Assembly: GCA_029948255.1 (NCBI GenBank)
Contig: JALIZF010001578.1
Span: forward strand, 1-64,000
Direction: 5' to 3'
Origin: Telmatactis stephensoni
Taxonomy: Eukaryota > Cnidaria > Anthozoa > Actiniaria > Isophelliidae
DNA length: 64,000 nucleotides
Shown here: piece by piece, positions 42,023 to 52,408 of the stretch
Numbering within the stretch: the first letter of the stretch is position 1
Layout of the letters: each line of letters starts with the position of its first letter
Program-made: the position numbers and the translations under genes
Notes under the pieces: generated by a model
The model's input: the letters and a program-made list of their open reading frames with translations, nothing else
What the model was told of the DNA's origin: nothing
The model's database searches: none

Positions 42023-42617
42023 ACTGGACTCCTGGCAGAGAAGACACTAATAGCCCAATAATTTGAGCAACCTCTCTTATAGTGGTCAACTTTTTCTTTA
42101 ACAGTAGTTGGCAGGCTGATACTATTTTGTCTGCTTTTTCAGGTGTAAGATATACTCTCATCTGAACAGAATCTAAGATGAAGACAAGAAAGGACAACTT
42201 TTGACAAGGTTGCAACACTGACTTTTCAGAATTTATAATGAACCCCAATGACTCAAAGAGCCTCTGTGTGGCCAAAATGTTGTTTGTGCATTCCACAACT
42301 GAGGACCCCTGTATATAAGAGTCATCAATATACCCTACATTTAGGTATCCCTGACTACGCAGAGTAGAATACACTGGCTTTAAGAGTTTTGTGAAATATC
42401 TCGGTGCTGATGCAAGTCCATTTGGAAGACAAGTATATTGAAAAAGGTTGTTTCTCCAAATGAATCTTGCTACAGGCACAGTATAATATGCATCAGTGAG
42501 GTCTATGGAACCCATATAACAGTTTTTCTTCATTAATTGTATGGCACATGTTAGGCTCTCCATTTTGAAATGGATGTACTCTATTGACTCATTGAGTCCT
42601 TTCAGGTTGAGAATCAT
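42021..42617 (-). CDS. DIRS reverse transcriptase, central part
   Basis: The frame from ATG at 42617 reads MILNLKGLNESIEYIHFKME, the start of the RT fingers; then GSIDLTDAYYTVPV (motif A, catalytic aspartates about residues 39-42), LPNGLASAPRYFTKLL (motif B) and GYIDDSYIQG (motif C, YIDD, about 97-101). It ends in the MITE. The true N-terminus lies upstream in another frame (DCEVNR, LEKGVIEEAIP, QFISNIFLRKKKNGSY), separated by a TAA at 42720 and a shift at about 42616-42625. It copies the element RNA into DNA. Confidence 0.8.
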   Translation of the reverse strand: MILNLKGLNESIEYIHFKMESLTCAIQLMKKNCYMGSIDLTDAYYTVPVARFIWRNNLFQYTCLPNGLASAPRYFTKLLKPVYSTLRSQGYLNVGYIDDSYIQGSSVVECTNNILATQRLFESLGFIINSEKSVLQPCQKLSFLVFILDSVQMRVYLTPEKADKIVSACQLLLKKKLTTIREVAQIIGLLVSSLPGVQ

Positions 42618-45470
42618 TCTATATAAGAGCCATTTTTCTTTTTCCTAAGGAAAATGTTAGAAATAAACTGAGCGTCAATGGGGATAGCTTCTTCAATTAC
42701 CCCTTTCTCTAGTTATCGGTTTACCTCACAATCAATTATTTCAGCCTCATTAGGGCTAAATCTCATAGATGGTATAGGATAGTTTTGCGTTGGGGTTTCA
42801 ATAAATTCAAGATGACAGTGTTGCACCATGTCTAATATTTTCTTGTCTGAGGTAAGGTTTGTCCAAGCTGACAAATAAAATCTTAGCCTGCCAGCAACCT
42901 TTAAGCTTCTTACCTCTGGATTGGTTTCAGTTTGGTTGTCTAATGTTGGTTCTTTTGACCACTTTTCTTCCCCCCTTCCCTCTTGCTGGGGAAGGGGCGG
43001 TTGTAGTTTTTTGATCCTGAGTATTTGTATGGGTATCTCTTCCCATACTTGTCTGAAGCACTGGTATCCCTGGTACTTTTGTATGTAGCCATCTTTTCGC
43101 TCTCTACTAATCTTTGAAGTAATCCGATTGGTGTCGGTTATATCTTTAACAGCTTTGGATAAATCATTTCCAAATAACTCAGTAGTTATAGAATTTGATG
43201 GGGCACATAAGTAGCGGTAACTAGTGTGAAACTCTGGTTTCAGGGCTTCTCTACGTCTTATGTTGACTTCTATGTTGGCATTGGCCAGTAAATGCACACC
43301 ATCCATAAGGGTGTCCACAATTTTTTCTTTTGGTGGCATTTCTGATTTGTTTAGTACTTCATTGATCACTTGGACCACAGCAGTTATGCCTTTTACTAGT
43401 GCTTTTTGAGCCTTTTGGAGTTTTATGTCTCCTGTCCTTGCCTTGTCTGAGATGTTGTTCCATAGCGCTGAATTGACTTTGGTTTCGGTCAAGATTTCAC
43501 AGTTTTTTGGCTTGGGGTAGCGTTTCTTAATTTCGTTGAGATTTTCCTCATCAGTCTTTTCCCCCAAGAGGTTTTTCACTATTTTGGCCAAACTTGCATT
43601 TATATCAGGTCCATCCTGATCAGTAACGTTGTACTGCTTTTCTAGCTGACTAAGTATGGCATTGCTTTCCTCGCTTAAGGAAACACCATCACCATCAGAT
43701 TTTTGCCTCTTTCGGGCCGGTGGCTATGTGTCACTGGCACTCTCTTCCTCCGATTCAGAGTCAGAGCTAGACAAATCCTCGTGTCGACCACCTCGGTACT
43801 CGTTTTTGTCTTTGAGTAGTTTTCCTAAGTTAAGGAAGCCTTTATTCATGCTAGCCGCCAAGCTGGAAAGCGAGTCTTTAAAGACTTGAGCGATGTTTTC
43901 GCCTGACGTTTAGGTATCCCTGACTACGCAGAGTAGAATACACTGGCTTTAAGAGTTTTGTGAAATATCTCGGTGCTGATGCAAGTCCATTTGGAAGACA
44001 AGTATATTGAAAAAGGTTGTTTCTCCAAATGAATCTTGCTACAGGCACAGTATAATATGCATCAGTGAGGTCTATGGAACCCATATAACAGTTTTTCTTC
44101 ATTAATTGTATGGCACATGTTAGGCTCTCCATTTTGAAATGGATGTACTCTATTGACTCATTGAGTCCTTTCAGGTTGAGAATCATTCTATATAAGAGCC
44201 ATTTTTCTTTTTCCTAAGGAAAATGTTAGAAATAAACTGAGTGTCAATGGGGATAGCTTCTTCAATTACCCCTTTCTCTAGTTATCGGTTTACCTCACAA
44301 TCAATTATTTCAGCCTCATTAGGGCTAAATCTCATAGATGGTATAGGATAGTTTTGCGTTGGGGTTTCAATAAATTCAAGATGACAGTGTTGCACCATGT
44401 CTAATATTTTCTTGTCTGAGGTAAGGTTTGTCCAAGCTGACAAATAAAATCTTAGCCTGCCAGCAACCTTTAAGCTTCTTACCTCTGGATTGGTTTCAGT
44501 TTGGTTGTCTAATGTTGGTTCTTTTGACCACTTTTCTTCCCCCCTTCCCTCTTGCTGGGGAAGGGGCGGTTGTAGTTTTTTGATCCTGAGTATTTGTATG
44601 GGTATCTCTTCCCATACTTGTCTGAAGCACTGGTATCCCTGGTACTTTTGTAGCCATCTTTTCGCTCTCTACTAATCTTTGAAGTAATCCGATTGGTGTC
44701 GGTTATATCTTTAACAGCTTTGGATAAATCATTTCCAAATAACTCAGTAGTTATAGAATTTGATGGGGCACATAAGTAGCGGTAACTAGTGTGAAACTCT
44801 GGTTTCAGGGCTTCTCTACGTCTTATGTTGACTTCTATGTTGGCATTGGCCAGTAAATGCACACCATCCATAAGGGTGTCCACAATTTTTTCTTTTGGTG
44901 GCATTTCTGATTTGTTTAGTACTTCATTGATCACTTGGACCACAGCAGTTATGCCTTTTACTAGTGCTTTTTGAGCCTTTTGGAGTTTTATGTCTCCTGT
45001 CCTTGCCTTGTCTGAGATGTTGTTCCATAGCGCTGAATTGACTTTGGTTTCGGTCAAGATTTCACAGTTTTTTGGCTTGGGGTAGCGTTTCTTAATTTCG
45101 TTGAGATTTTCCTCATCAGTCTTTTCCCCCAAGAGGTTTTTCACTATTTTGGCCAAACTTGCATTTATATCAGGTCCATCCTGATCAGTAACGTTGTACT
45201 GCTTTTCTAGTTGACTAAGTATGGCATTGCTTTCCTCGCTTAAGGAAACACCATCACCATCAGATTTTTGCCTCTTTCGGGCCGGTGGCTATGTGTCACT
45301 GGCACTCTCTTCCTCCGATTCAGAGTCAGAGCTAGACAAATCCTCGTGTCGACCACCTCGGTACTCGTTTTTGTCTTTGAGTAGTTTTCCTAAGTTAAGG
45401 AAGCCTTTATTCATGCTAGCCGCCAAGCTGGAAAGCAAGTCTTTAAAGACTTGAGCGATGTTTTCGCCTG
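42341..45470. repeat. 1,565-bp internal tandem duplication in the DIRS element
   Basis: Unit A 42341-43905 and unit B 43906-45470 are nearly identical, with the junction GCCTGACGT|TTAGGTATCC at about 43905. I noticed only a few base changes and one 4-base indel (TATG present at about 43087 in unit A, absent in unit B near 44651). The two units contain gag 3' part plus RT 5' part. It is very recent, or an assembly artefact. Confidence 0.9.
42713..43591 (-). pseudogene. DIRS gag-like 3' part fused by frameshift to RT N-terminus (unit A)
   Basis: Same protein as unit B to ISRERKDGY, after which the 4-base TATG insertion moves translation into the RT leader frame (TNPEVRSLKVAGRLRFYLSA to FSPNEAEIIDCEVNR), giving a chimera of 292 residues. 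The shift is unique to this unit, so it arose after the duplication. Confidence 0.7.
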
Positions 45471-45711
45471 ACGTTGAGCTTTCATTCGACGAGCTGCCAT
45501 GGTTCTCGGCCAGCTTTGGTGACCCTTTTGGCGCGCTTTTTTCCCTTGTGGATTTTTTCGAGGTCTTTCTTCCTGTAGGAGTTTCGCTGGACTTCTGCCC
45601 AGGGTCTTTGCTTTCAGTATCACTTTTGAGTGATTTTGTGTGATCTTTGGTCCCGTTTGCCTGAGTTTTTGCATTTGGCGTTTTGCCGCCTTTGCCATTG
45701 CTGCCATTCAT
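44509..45711 (-). CDS. DIRS gag-like protein with one in-frame TAG (unit B)
   Basis: ATG at 45711 (MNGSNGKGGKTPNAKTQANG) begins a lysine/serine-rich region, followed by NIAQVFKDLLSSLAASMNKG and an acidic SSSDSESEEESASDT. A TAG follows at 45289-45291, then the same frame continues (PPARKRQKSDGDG, SEESNAILSQLEKQYN, LAKIVKNLLGEK) for about 260 codons to TAA at 44509. The distal half is helical and ends basic and glycine-rich (SKREGGKKSGQKNQH), as in DIRS gag C-termini. It would package element RNA. Because no other damage lies near the TAG and the reading frame is kept on both sides, readthrough is possible, but a simple nonsense mutation predating the duplication explains it equally. Confidence 0.7.
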
Positions 45712-45974
45712 GGTAGCTGTGGACTGTTCTGTTCGTTTTCCTTCGGGTTCTGGCTGTCATTTGCTCAAAAGACAGCCTCTGCCGTCGTCTTTTTCCTTTG
45801 ATTTATCTTGCGAGTCTTTAGAACCCGACATTGGTATGATTTAGACGGATTTTCGGGCAATTTTCCTTTGTTCAAACACATGAACAACTTCACTGACAGG
45901 CGACAGACGTTGCACTGATTGGCGCATGCGCTTGCTATCTCATGGGATCTCTCAGCATGGTAACGAGGTAGAAT

Positions 45975-46209
45975 AACAGTTGTGTAGGCAAAAAATGCCT
46001 TTGATGCTTCTTAAAGTTATTGGTTGCTGTCGCGCGTGATTATAGTACTTCAGCTCTTTGTGTTCATGGTTTATACCAAGGAAATAAGCGATCATACTCG
46101 AACTTATATAAAACATATCTGGAAAGATAAGAATATACCTATCCAGGATCAATTATTATGCTGAGGAAACAAGCACTGGAAAGGAATATTACACGTTGAA
46201 ATTTCTAAT
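45975..46209. other. Short noncoding gap
   Basis: Unique-looking sequence after the DIRS end; no target duplication is expected or seen. Confidence 0.3.
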
Positions 46210-47348
46210 ATTCAATATTTTTTTTTTCTGATTTCATCTCGAGAAAAGACCATTCTTGCGCAATTGGTCACGTGTTACAGTTCCTGATTGGTTAAGAGCG
46301 TATGAAACAATGCCCTGAAAGAAAAACAATTCAAATTTGCACTATTTATTGCAAAACTAAAACAATTTAATTTCTTAGACATCTAAATTTATGGGGTTTG
46401 ATCACTTAATATATAAAACATCCGAAACATGAACGAAAAAATACACGATTTGTTATTGTGTCAAAAACGTCGTTGTAGAAGTCTTTACAGCAAACAATTT
46501 AGATATATAGCGAAATAAAAAGTTGAATAAACTGGTATATTCGCAGGAAATATTTTTGCATGTGATATATATAATACCCATGATAATAGAAGGCCAAACT
46601 AGTAGTTGCTGAAAGACAAATTGACAGTGTTCAGATGAAGACGGACCATTGATCCTGTATCACCGAGTGGTCGACAACAGGCTCCTATTTTTCAAGTTGC
46701 TGGGCTTACAAAAGTTTTATTTCTTTATTTTTAGTTAGCCGATTCAATAAAGGTCTTTACTAATTTATATGGAATGAACTGAACTATCTAAGTATATATG
46801 GAACTTAAAAGACAGTAACATTCAATTCACTTTGAAATAGTCAATTTCGATGAAAGCAAAAGCCTATAATAATTTAAGCAAACGTTGGAATTTATGTCTG
46901 AATGAAAAATATATAACTAGACGCACACGTGCGTTCACTCGTGCCTATGCCTGGAGCCCTTTTTAAGAGAGGCTCCAATAACCGGCTCCGTTCGTACTCT
47001 TCCCCTAGCCGTTTCACGCATTCTTCACCATTCCGGGAAATAGCTAACCGTAACAAATGACCTTTTTTGAATCGGCTAACTTAAACTAAAAAATATCTTG
47101 ATTAGTTAGTTTGTCTGTCAACAGCTATTAGTGCCTTTGTCTCAGTTCTATTATCATGTATTAGATATCTCCAACATGCAAAAATATACCAGTTTTATAT
47201 TCAACTTCATATTTCACTATATATCTCAATTGTTTGCTGTAAAGACTTCTACAACGGCATATTTGACACAATAACAAATCGTGTATTTTTTCGTTCATGT
47301 TTCGGATGTTTTATATATGAGCTTATATGAATAAAATAAATTTTTAGC

Positions 47349-49008
47349 GGCATGTTGTAAACCACGGACTGGACTGGACTGGACTGGACTGGACTCAGTC
47401 CGCGTTTTACAAATCAGTCCGCGTTTTTCATAAAACACGGACTCAGTCCGCGTTTTACAAATCAGTCCGCGTTTTTCATAAAACACGGACTCAGTCCGCG
47501 TTTTACAAATCAGTCCGCGTTGCTCATAAAACACAGAAAATTAAAAAAAAACCCATTAGCATGGGGGAGAGTTGTTCATTATCTGCATTTATTTATAAGA
47601 CAGCCGGGAAATTCCTTGATGTGCACAAATTTAATCTAATTGGCAATGTGTTTGGTATTACTCAATCAATCCTATTGAATGTTGTGTCGAGTTATTTAGC
47701 AAAACCCGAAGCCATGCAGTTGGGGATAGAATGCTTTGAAATTTTCTCTTGGCTTCCAAATACTGTCCAGTGGTTTCTGGTGTTGATTCAAAGTCTATTT
47801 CAGTTTCGTACGTGAAACCCAAGGATATTATTCTCCGAGGTCGCCAAAGGTCACAACTGATTACCTACAAAGGTCGGGGAAAACTTTTCAAACCTCAAAA
47901 TACAAAAGAAAATATAGTCCATCAGAATTAGTCAGTAGTCATTATTTAATTCATTTCTTTACGCTATTTACTGAACTCAGCTGCTTTCTCTCATTTTCTT
48001 ATATGCAGTCTCAAAGCTTTGTATATTCTAACAAGAGAAAATCATTTTATTTTGATAATTCAGTAGTATACATTGAACTTTTGCAAATCATCTTAAAGGC
48101 ATGGGAAAAAACATTGACATTAACTAAATTTCTGATAAACGCTACTCCATGCAACACCCTTGGTGAGCGTTACTTGCGCTTATAAGCCAATAACATAAAC
48201 TTTATAAACTCCTTGGGAAGGGGTACTCTTTTGTCAGTGGTCGGAGCGATAGGTGGTCAGGTTTTTTTTTTTTTTTTGGACATGTTTGAAAGGTTGCCCT
48301 TCATTTGGATGCTTCAAACCCGGGGCTTCAAATCAATGATATTGGAATGAATACTGAATATACTAACCTTGCTCCAGGGTTTGACCCCTTCAGCAACCGT
48401 TCAGTAAGACACAGTAAATTCCGCCAAGTTAAATTCTAGATTTGGATTTACCAGCCGAGGCAATCAGTTATGTTGAATCAACACCAGAAACCACTGGACA
48501 GTATTTGGAGGGAATAGGGAGCCAAGAGAAAATTTCAAAGCATTCTATCCCCAATTGCATGGCTTCGGGTTTTGCTAGATAACTCGACACAACATCCATT
48601 AGGATTGATTGAGTAATACCAAATGTACATTGCCAATTAAATTAAATTTGTGCACATCAAGGAATTTCCCGGCTGTCTTATAAATAAATGCAAATAATGA
48701 ACAACTCTCCCCATGCTAATTGATTTTTTTTAAATTTACGGTGTTTTATGATCAACGCGGACTGAGTCCGTGTTTTATGAAAATCGCGGATTGATTTGTA
48801 AAACGCGAACTGAATTGAGTCCGTGTTTTATGAAAATCGTAGACTGATTTGTAAAACGCGGACTGAGTCCGTGTTTTATGAAAATCGCGGACTGATTTGT
48901 AAAACGCGGACTGAGTCCGTGTTTTATGAAAATCGCGGACTGATTTGTAAAACGCGGACTGAGTCCAGTCCAGTCCAGTCCAGTCCAGTCCGTGGTTTAC
49001 AACATGCC
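47349..49008. mobile_element. 1.66-kb foldback element with (GGACT)n ends
   Basis: Left end GGCATGTTGTAAACCACGG then five GGACT units; the right end is the inverse. Arms are about 460-550 bases: minisatellite then a unique part (47555-47815 inverted at about 48460-48722). The plus-strand 84-residue frame from 47561 lies wholly within the left arm; its inverse arm has no equal frame, so I do not call it a gene. The middle, 47816-48460, is unique. Confidence 0.75.
47397..47535. repeat. 48-bp minisatellite in the left foldback arm
   Basis: About three units of CAGTCCGCGTTTTACAAAT joined to CAGTCCGCGTTTTTCATAAA; each unit is itself nearly palindromic around ACACGGACTCAGTCCGCG. The right arm (48740-48965) has about four to five units, so copy number differs between arms. 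Confidence 0.85.
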
Positions 49009-50102
49009 ATTGTTAGCCGTGAAAGGATCTTATCAAAAACGATAAGTATACATTACTCAGTCTCAATGGCGCCTCTCGCTAACTATTCTTAACTCGTAGA
49101 TTGCAAATCCACGAGTTATAATGAGGGGGAAATGTCTTACACAAATACTCAGGTAATACAAGGAAAAAGGAAACGAATCCTAACTGTTTAGTAAGCAGGA
49201 ACTTAATTGACAACTACTCTGAAGATAAGAGACACGACACTAGAGATCAAACCGCCAATAGCGGAGGTAGCTCGTGGATTGACCAAAATCACCACAGGAA
49301 GCCCAAACAATACATTTTACTGAATTGACGAGTTTTCATTTGAAGGCGAAAAGTTAAATTACCTACTACATCAACCAAAGACCCTTCATTAGATAAACGA
49401 CAGCTTACTTTCTCTTATCGCAATTTTAATTGCTTGTCTCAGCGCTTCAGGGCAAAGTCGTGTCGTGTTTCTTGGTGAGGCCACGATCACTTTAGCTCGA
49501 ATTACATAAACAACCTACGTCTTCAGGATATTTGTTTTTATGGTTGTAGCCCCACAAACAGCAAGGAGAACCTATCCGAACAAACAAAAGAAAACTTCTC
49601 TCTGTGTGTGCAGCAAAATATCGCTATGAATATAAAATCTCACGTACTAGACATTATGTAGTGAAACGCAATTGACGGTCACTTGTCATAGACATAATAA
49701 GCGGGTCAGACTTGTACTATTGAGGTCACAACCGTGCTCGGACTGGCTCCCGACTGTCTATTGCTTTAGATCAAAATGATAAATAAAATTCTAACTTTAA
49801 ATCTCTCCTTTTATTCTATCTGGAGTATTAGTTACTGCCTCAATATACGTCTCAAAGTATACTTAACAATTAGTCGCTTTTCAGTTGTATGGGTTCGTAA
49901 CAAAAAAGATGTGGGATGATGTAGTATAGGGAGAAACTTGGATTCCGAAACGTTCTAGTTACGCTTGCGGCCGCGCACTGCTTTTCCTTCAACAAGGCAT
50001 ACTTTCACATTTTTGGTTAACTCGGTGAGAAACATCGCCCTAGCAAACTGGAGATTGTATTCTCTCTGTCGTCTCTACTACACCTATATACACACACATT
50101 TA

Positions 50103-51110
50103 TGTAGCAACATGTAGGATAAGAAATTCGTAGATTTCCAGCTCATAGGAAATAGTCTTTATCGCGAGGGCCTGCTTTGAAGTACTCCATTTAGAGTTCA
50201 CTATTTCGTCAAAGTGTTGGAGATGAAGCTCAAAATATCAGCCCATCCTGAAGCTCTTATAAGTATATAGGTATATCTCGAGTTAAAAGCTTCACTTTCC
50301 ATTGTTCTACTCCTGGAACAGCCTGTCCTGAATACTATTTTCTTTGAAGTCTGTCATCTTGCATTCCTAAAGTTCCTGGCTTGCCTTCACTACGGCGAGT
50401 TCGCACGCGCTCAAAGGTGATGAATGAGGGGCATTATTTTTCACTGGGCATTACTAATTAGATATCTCCAACATGCAAAAATATACCAGTTTATTCGGCT
50501 TTTTATTTCACTTTATATCTCAATTGTTTGCTGTAAAGACTTCTACAACGACGTTTTTGACACAATAACCAATTAAAAATCGTGTATATATGTTTTTCGT
50601 TCATGTTTCAGATGTTTTATCCATTACATGACCAAACGAATCAGGTTAAATAGAGCCTTGGTTCCATGAAAATATATAAATACATTGCCTGGCCAGAATT
50701 TTGTTAAAATTCAATACAAAAACCTCTCAAGATCTCTTGAATGCTTGAATGAAAAATATAATTGACTTGCCTCTATGTGCGTTCGTTTAACAACATGTAG
50801 CGTGAGAAATTCGTAGATCTCCAGCTCAAAAGAATTGCCAACAGTCGCGAGAGCTTCAGCTTCGGTACTCCATTGAGAGTTCGATATTTGGTCAAAGTAT
50901 TAGAGATCAAGCCCAAAATAACAGCCCATTCTGAAGCTCTTATAAGTGTCTAGGTATATCTCGAGTTAAAAGCTCCATTTTCTATTGTCTCACTGCTGGA
51001 AAAGCCTCTCTCTGAAAGCTATTTTTTGGGCTCTAAAGTTCCTGACTGGCGTTCACTTCCAAGACCTTCGAAGAGTTCGCACTCGCTCAAAGGTGATGAA
51101 TGAAGGGCAT
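50103..51110 (+). repeat. 340-bp direct repeat (two copies)
   Basis: 50103-50445 and 50791-51110 share ordered blocks (CAACATGTAG, GAGAAATTCGTAGAT, TGAAGCTCTTATAAGT, AGGTATATCTCGAGTTAAAA, CTCAAAGGTGATGAATGA). They flank the third copy of the GTTTGCTGTAAAG segment. Confidence 0.75.
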
Positions 51111-51210
51111 TGTTTCTTGCGCTCTGAACCAATCAGGAGCTTTAACACGTGACCGATTGCGCAAGAAAGGCCTCTTTCGGTCGACGACCACAGCAAAAAA
51201 AAAAACAGTT

Positions 51211-51469
51211 GCATTTTATAACTCGTTCCCGGCCTAGAGGCCTGGGCACGAGTAATAATTTGTCAACCTAAGATTGCAACATTAAACAAACGCAATGAAC
51301 ATGTATCCGTGTGTAGACATAGACGAAGATACTTACTAAGATTCTATCAAGATAAAACGTAAATTGTCACGCATAGGTAGCTGTAATGTCATGAACCTGT
51401 AACCTTATACTTAGCGTCGTTGAAATTTGAATTTGTACTTTATGTAAACCTTAAGCGAACTAACGATCA
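51211..51469. other. Unique sequence upstream of the ribozyme motif
   Basis: No ORF or repeat recognised; it may be the body of the element that carries the ribozyme. Confidence 0.3.
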
Positions 51470-51542
51470 TGTAGTGTGTTCGCCTGATGAGTGTGGTCTT
51501 TTTAGACCATACGAAACAATATTGTCGTGAAAATACACTATG
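51470..51542 (+). ncRNA. Type I hammerhead self-cleaving ribozyme
   Basis: The conserved core is complete: CTGATGA at 51484-51490 and GAAA at 51513-51516, with cleavage triplet GTC at 51524-51526 (cut after 51526). Stem II is GTGTGGTC (51491-51498) with GACCATAC (51505-51512), eight pairs with one G-U, loop TTTTTA. Stem I pairs 51479-51483 with 51527-51531, has an internal loop (G51478 against AAT 51532-51534), then 51470-51477 with 51535-51542. Stem III is the very short self-complementary ACAAT/ATTGT, as in the minimal hammerheads of Penelope-like elements and retrozymes, which are thought to cut best as dimers. It lies 235 bases from the Penelope-like element but on the opposite strand, so it may belong to another element. 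Confidence 0.85.
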
Positions 51543-51640
51543 GTAATACAGTAGTTTGTTTCTTTATTTTTCATTTTATACCACTCTGACTATTACTGTC
51601 ATTGAGCACTCTGTTTAGTATTTTTGATGAAATTTTCAAA

Positions 51641-51641
51641 C

Positions 51642-51699
<58 letters not shown>
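51641..51699. repeat. (AT)n(AG)n microsatellite
   Basis: About ten AT then about nineteen AG dinucleotides, directly next to the left end of the Penelope-like element region. Confidence 0.95.
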
Positions 51700-51702
<3 letters not shown>

Positions 51703-52005
51703 AGTGAAGAGGTGTTCTGTCCAACGATGTACTCCCAGTAAAAGGATCCTTGAGGATTCACAGTCTGCACTTCATAGAAATATCTTGAATTTAGTTGAAA
51801 GAGAATTCAGGCAACTTCTAATGTCCAAAAAAGCTTTAATAAAGACGTTTCGACCTTCGGTCTTCTTCAGTAAAAGTAAAATTCAGTTACAGGTAAAATA
51901 AAACTATTAAAAAATATGTACAAGGTAAAAGAAGGGGATGGTGAATGGCACAAAATGCAAGGTCTCCTGCCTTTTATTAAGGCCATAGGGGCGTAACGTA
52001 TGGAG

Positions 52006-52371
52006 TTAAGCCGTCCAATAAGCTTCTCTAGTGACAAGCTTTTTATCTACATCTATAATAGAGTTAATTTTCTCAATCGCAATGAATTGAAAATCATTTA
52101 AAGAATGCGCACTGTTGTTAAAATGTATCGCAGTTTCACAAGTCTTTTTATTATTCCGCATAGAAGACTTGTGATTACGAAATCTGACTTTTAACTCATT
52201 CGAAGTAGAACCCACATATTGTAGTTTGCATTTTGTACATGAAGCTAAATAAATGACATTTTTAGAAGTACAGCCAATGGATTCTTTGATTTTATAAATA
52301 CGGCCTGTGGAAAAACTCTGAAAAGTTGGAGATTCTACAAGTTTTTGCACAGGTCGCATTTCTTTGAACAC
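52006..52371 (-). pseudogene. Penelope-like GIY-YIG endonuclease domain
   Basis: The frame reads NVIYLASCTKCKLQYVGSTS (the GIY-YIG core as VIYLASC...YVGS) and LKVRFRNHKSSM with the conserved arginine and histidine, then IEKI and REAYW with the late glutamate. A TAA at 52006 replaces what should be a sense codon, because the conserved tail (LHTLRPYGLNKRQET) continues in the same frame. Upstream, GCYKCSKKCDLCKNL (CX2CX3CX2C, about 52365-52400) belongs to the same protein but is in another frame. The domain nicks the target for reverse transcription. Confidence 0.8.
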
Positions 52372-52408
52372 TTATAGCATCCCGGCTTATTAGAGCTCTT
52401 TTCAGACT

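Larger units (their letters stand above)
39718..45974 (-). mobile_element. DIRS-like tyrosine-recombinase retrotransposon
   Basis: The element is bounded by inverted terminal repeats 39718-39754 and 45938-45974 (ATTCTACCTCGTTACCATGC and on, 37 bases, exact by eye). On the minus strand the order is gag-like, reverse transcriptase, RNase H, tyrosine recombinase, the DIRS order. There are no LTRs and no integrase; the recombinase is expected to insert a circular copy without target duplication. The copy is defective: an in-frame TAG and TAA, frameshifts, a 1.56-kb internal tandem duplication and a MITE insertion. The recombinase frame alone is whole. Confidence 0.85.
46210..51210. mobile_element. 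5-kb composite repeat with TTGCGCAAT...GTCACGTG ends
   Basis: CATTCTTGCGCAATTGGTCACGTG at about 46250 and its inverse near 51150 lead into ends containing CTGATTGGTTNAGAGCG and AACAATGCCCT. A segment with GTTTGCTGTAAAGACTTCTA occurs three times (46480-46510 inverted, 47235-47260 and 50525-50550 direct). The region looks like a large terminal-inverted-repeat element whose inner parts have been duplicated and into which the foldback element at 47349 inserted. No transposase or other gene was found. Confidence 0.5.

Noticed and set aside
47561..47815. 84-residue ORF in the foldback left arm
   Set aside because: The mirrored arm carries stops and indels in the same reading; composition suits chance and the arm is noncoding DNA.
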